This document shows, in pieces, positions 59,812-64,000 of a stretch of 64,000 nt of DNA. Location of the stretch: contig NZ_JAEHOB010000012.1 in the NCBI RefSeq assembly GCF_016464705.1, forward strand, positions 111,190-175,189, written 5' to 3'. Under the pieces are notes generated by a model. That model saw only the letters and a list, made by a program, of their open reading frames with translations, did not search any database and had not been told where the DNA came from. Positions within the stretch are counted from its first letter, which is position 1. Every line of letters begins with the position of its first letter. The translations under genes and the position numbers were made by a program. Source of the stretch: Qaidamihabitans albus. GTDB taxonomy: Bacteria > Actinomycetota > Actinomycetes > Mycobacteriales > Pseudonocardiaceae.

Positions 59812-60285
59812 TGAACTACGACGTGCGTGTTAGAGAGATCGTACCCAGGACCGTACTCGCGCTGCGGCAGACGACCACCCCGGACCGGCTCGGTGACGTC
59901 ATCGGAGTCTCCCTGTCGAGGTTGTGCACGGAAGCCGGCAGGCACGGGTATCTCCCGCGGAACCGCCCGAGGTCAGCTATCCCGGCGACTTCGCCGACGC
60001 CGAAGTAGACGTCGAGATCCGGATCCCCCGTGTCCGGCCACGAAAGGCGCGGCGCGACTGGATGAGATCGAGGTGTTGGAACTACCGGCGGCACGATGCG
60101 CGAGCACAGTTCATTCAGGACGGTACGACAATCTTGGGGAGGCGTACCAGGCTCTCGAGCAATGGATGGCCAGCAACTCATGCCGAGCGGCAGGGCCACC
60201 GACCGAGTTCTACCTCACCGGCCCCGGTGAGGACCGGCCGACGAGCGAGTACCGCACCGAGGTGACGATTCCGATCGACCGGTGA
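59812..60285 (+). pseudogene. GyrI-like/effector-binding domain protein, frameshifted
   Basis: The start MNYDVRVREIVPRTVLALRQ matches GyrI-like proteins. The domain continues in another frame with PPEVSYPGDFADAEVDVEIR. In a third frame it has VLELPAARCASTVHSGRYDN, LGEAYQALEQWMASN and the end FYLTGPGEDR then EVTIPID. Restored length is about 158 residues. Two indels break it. Such domains bind small molecules or drugs. Confidence 0.75.
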
Positions 60286-60312
60286 GTCTGGGTGTCGGAT
60301 GTGCGGCTACAG

Positions 60313-60357
60313 GTCGTGAGTGTTGCGCCGGGTTCTAACCCTGCTAAACACTCACGA
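60313..60357. repeat. Palindromic repeat, copy C
   Basis: GTCGTGAGTGTT and AACACTCACGA form the outer stem, and GGGTT/AACCC the inner one. It follows the GyrI-like remnant by 27 bases. The core GGGTTCTAACCCTGCTAAAC is shared exactly with copy A. Confidence 0.8.
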
Positions 60358-60467
60358 GCGGTGACCAGCAACGCGGACGACAGGCTGCGGCGGGCTCGTG
60401 TGGCTGCGGCTGTGGCGCGGTAAGGATGGACTGCTTCGTTCGAGGCGTAGCGGTCCGGCACGTGCTG

Positions 60468-61220
60468 TCAGCTGGACAGGCGTTCGAGCTGGAAGACCGA
60501 CAGCTCGAATCGCTCGTCGGCCCGGCGCACGCCGATCCCCAGCGTCGCGGCGGAGGCGCGCTCGGCGCTCACGAGTTCCCAGCCGTCCTGGCTGAAGCGG
60601 TGCCGGACCTCGTCGACAGTGACGCCTGCATGCATGGGGGCGGCCTTGGGCGGCCGGCTGAATCCGTACAGCAGCAGCGTCGCTCTCGGCCCTGCCGCCT
60701 GGGACACGCTGCTGACGTAGGCGAGTCTCCGGTCCTCAGGCAGGGTGTGGAAGCAGCCGAAGTCCACTACCAAGGTGTAGCCATCACCGACACCGAAATC
60801 GCGCAGGCGCGTAACGTCGCCTTCGATGAAGCGGGGCGCCACGCCTGCGGCGCTCGCGTTGCGGCGTGCGCTGGCCAGCGCCTTGGGCACCATGTCGATC
60901 GCGGTGACCTTCCAACCGTGCGTGGCCAGGTAGATGGTGTCGGTGCCGGTACCGCAACCAAGATCGAGGGCATGGCCGGGCGGAGGCGCCGACGGCCCTT
61001 CAACCAGCGCGACCAACTCGGCGGGCGGGGTGCGCCGTTGCCACACCGTCAGGCCCAGGCGGTAGGCCAGCCAGTAGACCACGCGATACCAGCGAACGCC
61101 CGGCAGTGTGCGCCGGCGCAGCAGCAACAGGCCGATCAGCACGCCACCCGCCGTGGCCACCACCCACTGGGGATACCGCCGGATGTTGAGGTCCGTCCCA
61201 TAGTTCTCTGCGCCGTCCAT
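60468..61220 (-). CDS. Class I SAM-dependent methyltransferase with N-terminal membrane helix
   Basis: The 250-residue protein has a membrane segment at about residues 18-36 (WVVATAGGVLIGLLLLRRR) and a Rossmann methyltransferase fold with HALDLGCGTGTDTIYLATHG (SAM-binding motif I), VTAIDMVPKALASARR and VVDFGCFHTLPEDRR. The acceptor is unknown. It is divergently transcribed from a TetR regulator with only 56 bases between them. A palindrome there suggests repression by that regulator. No DevR box is seen. Confidence 0.88.
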   Translation of the reverse strand: MDGAENYGTDLNIRRYPQWVVATAGGVLIGLLLLRRRTLPGVRWYRVVYWLAYRLGLTVWQRRTPPAELVALVEGPSAPPPGHALDLGCGTGTDTIYLATHGWKVTAIDMVPKALASARRNASAAGVAPRFIEGDVTRLRDFGVGDGYTLVVDFGCFHTLPEDRRLAYVSSVSQAAGPRATLLLYGFSRPPKAAPMHAGVTVDEVRHRFSQDGWELVSAERASAATLGIGVRRADERFELSVFQLERLSS

Positions 61221-61247
61221 GTCCCGACTCCTCACTGGCACGGCATG

Positions 61248-61265
61248 AGATGAGATGTCTCGTCT
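61248..61265. promoter_or_regulatory. Putative TetR operator
   Basis: AGATGAGATGTCTCGTCT is an imperfect palindrome (7 of 9 bases pair) in the 56-bp gap between methyltransferase and tetR, overlapping a TAGTAT -10-like element at 61264. Confidence 0.6.
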
Positions 61266-61276
61266 AGTATAGCGCC

Positions 61277-62068
61277 ATGCCTTCGGAAACGTCACGCGAC
61301 GAAGTGCTAGCCGCGGCGCGACACGTCTGCGCGGGCGAACGACAACCCACCATGGACGAGTTCGCCGCCGCGGCCGGCGTCGCCGTGCGCACCCTGTACC
61401 GCCTATTCGGCAGCCGTGCGGCGCTGCTGCGCGAAGCGGGCTGCGCGCAGGAGCTGAGCGCACGGCAGCGGGTTCTGGACGCGGCACTGGAGCAGGTCGG
61501 CCGCGGCGGCCTGGCGGAGCTGTCCATGGACGAGCTCGCCGCGACCGCCGGGGTATCCCGCGCCACCGTCTACCGACTCTTCCCAGGCAAGTCGGCGTTG
61601 TTCAGCGAGTTGATCAGGGCGTTTTCCCCGTGGGAGCCGGTAGCTGACGTCCTGGACGCCCTGCCAAACGGTCACCCGGACGACGTCATGCCCGCCGTTG
61701 CGCAAGCGATCGCCGACGCCATGCATGACCGGGTCGGCCTGCTGCTGCGCATGGTATTCGAACTGCTGCAAGGTGACCCCGACACCGCAGAGGGCATGCG
61801 GCACAGCATGGCGCGGGGACTGCCCGACCTGGTCGGCTACCTGAACGACCAGATGCAGGCCGGACGCCTACGGGAGATGCGCCCAGTGCTGGCGATCCAA
61901 CTGCTGGCCGGCCCGATCGTCGTGCATTTGCTCACCCGGCCACTGGCCGAGGGGCTGATCGGCGCCGAGACACCACAAGAGTTGCTCGGCGAGATCGTGC
62001 ACGCCTGGCTGCGAGCCATGGCGCCGGAAGCTGATGCTGATGCTGATGCTGATGCCAAGGATGACTGA
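61277..62068 (+). CDS. TetR-family regulator with two N-terminal HTH units
   Basis: The 263-residue protein has two TetR-type DNA-binding segments in a row: MDEFAAAAGVAVRTLYRLFG at about residues 26-45 and MDELAATAGVSRATVYRLFP at about 85-104. A helical ligand domain follows. Usual TetR proteins have one such unit and about 200 residues. The C-terminus ends in alternating Ala-Asp residues from a GATGCT tandem repeat (62029-62056). It probably represses itself and the divergent methyltransferase. Confidence 0.88.
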   Translation: MPSETSRDEVLAAARHVCAGERQPTMDEFAAAAGVAVRTLYRLFGSRAALLREAGCAQELSARQRVLDAALEQVGRGGLAELSMDELAATAGVSRATVYRLFPGKSALFSELIRAFSPWEPVADVLDALPNGHPDDVMPAVAQAIADAMHDRVGLLLRMVFELLQGDPDTAEGMRHSMARGLPDLVGYLNDQMQAGRLREMRPVLAIQLLAGPIVVHLLTRPLAEGLIGAETPQELLGEIVHAWLRAMAPEADADADADAKDD

Positions 62069-62209
62069 ACTGCCCGCACCCTGGTGCCCGCAGACGACGA
62101 AGTAATGGGGGATGGCGAGCAGACCTCAAACCTGTCTGGCGGCAGCGCACGGCCGGTAAGCAGAACGTGCATCGCGCATCTGCGCCTGTGTGTCGCGGCA
62201 CTGTCCTTG

Positions 62210-62479
62210 TTATTCGGCCAGGCGAGCAGGTAGCTGGGTAACGGCCTCGATATCCGCCGCGGTCGCTTCGATCAGCTGGTGTGAAAGGTCGGCCATCGCC
62301 CGTGCGACAGCCAGCTCGTCACCGATCTCCGGAACGTTGAGATCACGCGGGTTCCGGCGCGCATGGCCGATACCGGTGCGCTGTGTACCAGCGCTCGTCC
62401 ACAGTCTGGCCTCGGCCCTCGTCCGATCGTCGTGCTCGTCGATGTAGATATCGACCTTCCACCGTGTTACGTGGTCCAT
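62210..62479 (-). CDS. DUF1876 protein, Rv1738-like
   Basis: The 89-residue product begins MDHVTRWKVDIYIDEHDDRT and has NPRDLNVPEIGDELAVARAM and DIEAVTQLPARLAE, clearly the Rv1738 family. Rv1738 is one of the most strongly hypoxia-induced genes of M. tuberculosis. Its structure resembles ribosome hibernation factors, so translational silencing is proposed. The second of two adjacent ATG codons is taken, because AGGAGG is 5 bases before it; the first is 62482. A DevR-type box lies 59 bases upstream. Confidence 0.92.
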   Translation of the reverse strand: MDHVTRWKVDIYIDEHDDRTRAEARLWTSAGTQRTGIGHARRNPRDLNVPEIGDELAVARAMADLSHQLIEATAADIEAVTQLPARLAE

Positions 62480-62537
62480 CATGACCTCCTTGCGTCGTGC
62501 CTGGTTTGATGGTCGTGCGTGACGCTCCGGCGGCGAA

Positions 62538-62551
62538 GGGCCTTTGGTCAC
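62538..62551. promoter_or_regulatory. DevR-type box before Rv1738-like gene
   Basis: GGGCCTTTGGTCAC is a good match, 59 bases before the start at 62479 on the minus strand. Confidence 0.65.
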
Positions 62552-62615
62552 GCCGGCTACGAAAACCGCTCGGCGTGCGGAATAACTGCGGCGGCGCATC
62601 CGGAAGGTGGCCGCG

Positions 62616-63068
62616 TTATCCGCCTGCTGTTCGCCTACCACCGACGTCGCGTACCAAAGACACGACACCGGCCACGATGCCGATCGCGGAGCCGGCGATA
62701 GCCACGATCAGCACAACACGGACCACCATCGGCCAGTCGAACGAGGAGCCGCCGAAGTCGAACGGGAACAACTGCCAGATCCGCAGCAGACAGGCGAGAC
62801 CAGTGCCGGTGATCAGCAAGCCGCCCAGCGAGGCGAACCATTGGACGTCGTAGGCCAGGTAAACCAGGTTGACGACGATCCCCGCCGTGATCGAGACGTT
62901 CACGAGCCAGAGCACCTGCCCGGTGTCCGCGGTGAGGAACGGCAGGACCTCCCAGCCCGGGCGAACGTTGATCAGAAAGAGCAATGCCGCGCCGATCGAT
63001 GCGGCGACGACGTAGCCGAATCGTCGAGCGGCCAATGATGGACGATGCTTCCGCGTAACAGCTGTCAT
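62616..63068 (-). CDS. Four-helix membrane protein of unknown function
   Basis: The 150-residue protein has hydrophobic segments at about 18-35 (YVVAASIGAALLFLINVRPG), 48-70 (VLWLVNVSITAGIVVNLVYL), 75-95 and 115-140 (VVRVVLIVAIAGSAIGIVAG). No catalytic motif is recognised. Similar small membrane proteins occur next to USP genes in actinobacteria. It ends 65 bases before the box of the Rv1738-like gene. A DevR-type box at 63233 lies 165 bases upstream. The gene is intact. Confidence 0.75.
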   Translation of the reverse strand: MTAVTRKHRPSLAARRFGYVVAASIGAALLFLINVRPGWEVLPFLTADTGQVLWLVNVSITAGIVVNLVYLAYDVQWFASLGGLLITGTGLACLLRIWQLFPFDFGGSSFDWPMVVRVVLIVAIAGSAIGIVAGVVSLVRDVGGRRTAGG

Positions 63069-63222
63069 GACGTCCTCCAGCGGGGGCTTACGACGCGGTC
63101 ACCGTAGCTTCGGGACGCTCGTCGGAGTCAGGGAGCGCGCCAACGCTCGCGGAGACGGCTTCCGATGTCGTCGCACGTCCAGCATCGACGGTGTGGCCCC
63201 GTCCGGCCAGTGGCCGCTTGTC

Positions 63223-63400
63223 ACCAGGTGAAGGGGCTTTCGACCCTCTCCGCGCGATGAGCATCCGTACGCTGGGCGGCGTAGACGAGTGTGTTGGCTG
63301 TGGAGCCGGGCAGCATCCCGCTGACGCCGCCTCGGCCTTGGCTCCCCAAGGACACGAGCAGGGCTGCCTCTGCCTGGCGCGGCAGGTTGTGTACACGCTC
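63223..63400 (-). pseudogene. Universal stress protein, C-terminal fragment
   Basis: The frame reads EAALLVSLGSQGRGGVSGML and PGSTANTLVYAAQR, the ATP loop and last helix of a Usp domain with several substitutions (SLGSQG for VVGSRG). The N-terminal part of the domain is not recognisable and the frame extends into unrelated sequence. It is a degraded copy. Confidence 0.6.
63233..63246. promoter_or_regulatory. DevR-type box upstream of four-helix protein
   Basis: GGGGCTTTCGACCC is a good match. It lies in the USP remnant and 165 bases before the gene at 62616-63068. Confidence 0.5.
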
Positions 63401-63480
63401 GGCGTCAGCGAGATCATCCGAACGCCGGATGCGGTTACCCGGCGATGACGCCGCCCGGTGACCAACGGGGCCCCGCACCG

Positions 63481-63494
63481 ATGACTTTCGGCCC
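63481..63494. promoter_or_regulatory. DevR-type box before DoxX-like gene
   Basis: ATGACTTTCGGCCC has one perfect half-site and lies 67 bases before the DoxX-like start at 63562. Confidence 0.5.
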
Positions 63495-63561
63495 AAGCCA
63501 CGCATCAGCCACCGCCGAAGACTGGTGAACAGCACCACCCTTCGCGGGTAAGGAGTGAACA

Positions 63562-64000
63562 ATGTCCATTCAAGACAAGGCTCGGCTCAACCGAGCCATG
63601 CAGCTGTCCCCGCGCAGCGCCGCGGAGACTTCGCCGGCGCACGGTGCGGTGATGACGACGACAGCGGGCAAGCTGATCGCCGTGTTGCGCATCGCCACCG
63701 GACTGGTGTTCCTGTGGGCGTTCCTGGACAAGACGTTCGGCTGGGGTTACGCGACCGCATCGGACAGGGCCTGGATCAACGGCGGCTCCCCCACCGAAGG
63801 ATTCCTGAGTGGGGTCAATGTCGGACCGTTCTCCGAGACGCTGCGGTCGTGGGCGGGCGCGGGCTGGGCCGACTGGCTGTTCATGATCGGGCTGCTCGCC
63901 ATCGGCCTCGCCGTGCTAGCGGGTGTCGGCCTGCGCATCGCGGCCGTCACCGGCACCGCGATGATGCTGCTGATGTGGGCCGCGGAATGGCCGCTGGACC
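63562..64000 (+). CDS. DoxX-like membrane protein (continues off the right edge)
   Basis: The first 146 codons are present. A soluble start MSIQDKARLNRAMQLSPRSA is followed by helices LIAVLRIATGLVFLWAFLDK, WLFMIGLLAIGLAVLAGVGL and TGTAMMLLMWAAEWP. The loop FGWGYATASDRAWINGGSP is typical of the DoxX/DoxD-like thiosulfate:quinone oxidoreductase group. Function is not established for this subgroup. A truncated duplicate lies at 5615-5815. The ATG at 63562 follows AAGGAG. Confidence 0.85.
   Translation, partial: MSIQDKARLNRAMQLSPRSAAETSPAHGAVMTTTAGKLIAVLRIATGLVFLWAFLDKTFGWGYATASDRAWINGGSPTEGFLSGVNVGPFSETLRSWAGAGWADWLFMIGLLAIGLAVLAGVGLRIAAVTGTAMMLLMWAAEWPLD

Overview
The window is very GC-rich DNA from an actinomycete, most likely a Pseudonocardiales member (Amycolatopsis/Prauserella/Saccharomonospora-like; inferred from gene content and codon use, not proven). 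Almost everything in it resembles a hypoxia/dormancy (DevR/DosR) regulon packed into one continuous island. The two-component pair itself is present (devR 21810-22508, devS 22498-24234). About thirty copies of a 14-bp palindrome of the form GGGACYTTCGKCCC or GGGACCAANGTCCC sit in front of transcription units across the whole 64 kb.

Layout. 1-2500: cation ATPase start (cut by the window edge) and remnants of Rv1733c-like, Acg-like and CtpF-like genes. 2543-4696: GAPDH and a Rip3-like site-2 protease with CBS domains. 4763-6991: decayed sulP, doxX, ppsA and hsp20 copies around one intact hspX-like gene. 7102-14273 (minus strand): a long unit coding for an Rv1733c-like membrane protein, an HPF-like protein, a GH65 glycoside phosphorylase, a universal stress protein (USP), a zinc-ribbon protein, a GT4 glycosyltransferase and a glycogen-debranching-type enzyme. 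14412-20936: adenosine-specific kinase, decayed baeRF and phoU, GNAT, archease, frameshifted rtcB, hrp1 and an SRPBCC-like protein. 21320-25519: PPOX protein, devR-devS, class V fructose-1,6-bisphosphatase. 25497-32107: decayed pncB, PPOX, phoU and hpf; the CBS-BON/DUF1918 pair; a phosphoribosyltransferase-hydrolase fusion; DUF2267. 32534-35462: second GH65 enzyme and DUF302. 36118-37679: a lower-GC DUF6119-type pseudogene that looks foreign. 37921-41944: decayed lmbE, SHOCT/PepSY-like pair, dsrE, USP, cupin and a narK-narI deletion scar. 42144-48772: P1B-type ATPase with hemerythrin tail, small Cys-rich protein, TauE/SafE exporter, MBL-rhodanese protein, CstR-like repressor with its operators. 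49204-58690: LiaF-like protein, Acg nitroreductases (one broken, one intact), cupin, wax ester synthase/DGAT, alcohol dehydrogenase, tandem USP, MgtE-like transporter, second CBS-BON/DUF1918 pair. 59030-64000: small membrane proteins, methyltransferase with divergent TetR regulator, Rv1738-like protein, DoxX-like protein (cut by the window edge).

How it fits together. DevS (heme GAF sensor) and DevR would switch on the island under hypoxia, NO or CO. The products would protect proteins and ribosomes (HspX, USPs, HPF, Rv1738-like), repair RNA (archease/RtcB), reroute carbon and reserves (GAPDH, FBPase, GH65, debranching enzyme, GT4, WS/DGAT) and handle ions and sulfane sulfur. Many genes carry frameshifts, in-frame stops or large deletions, while the long metabolic genes are intact. 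This points to real decay of a duplicated regulon, although sequencing error could explain some single-base shifts. I saw no rRNA, tRNA, CRISPR array or transposase.
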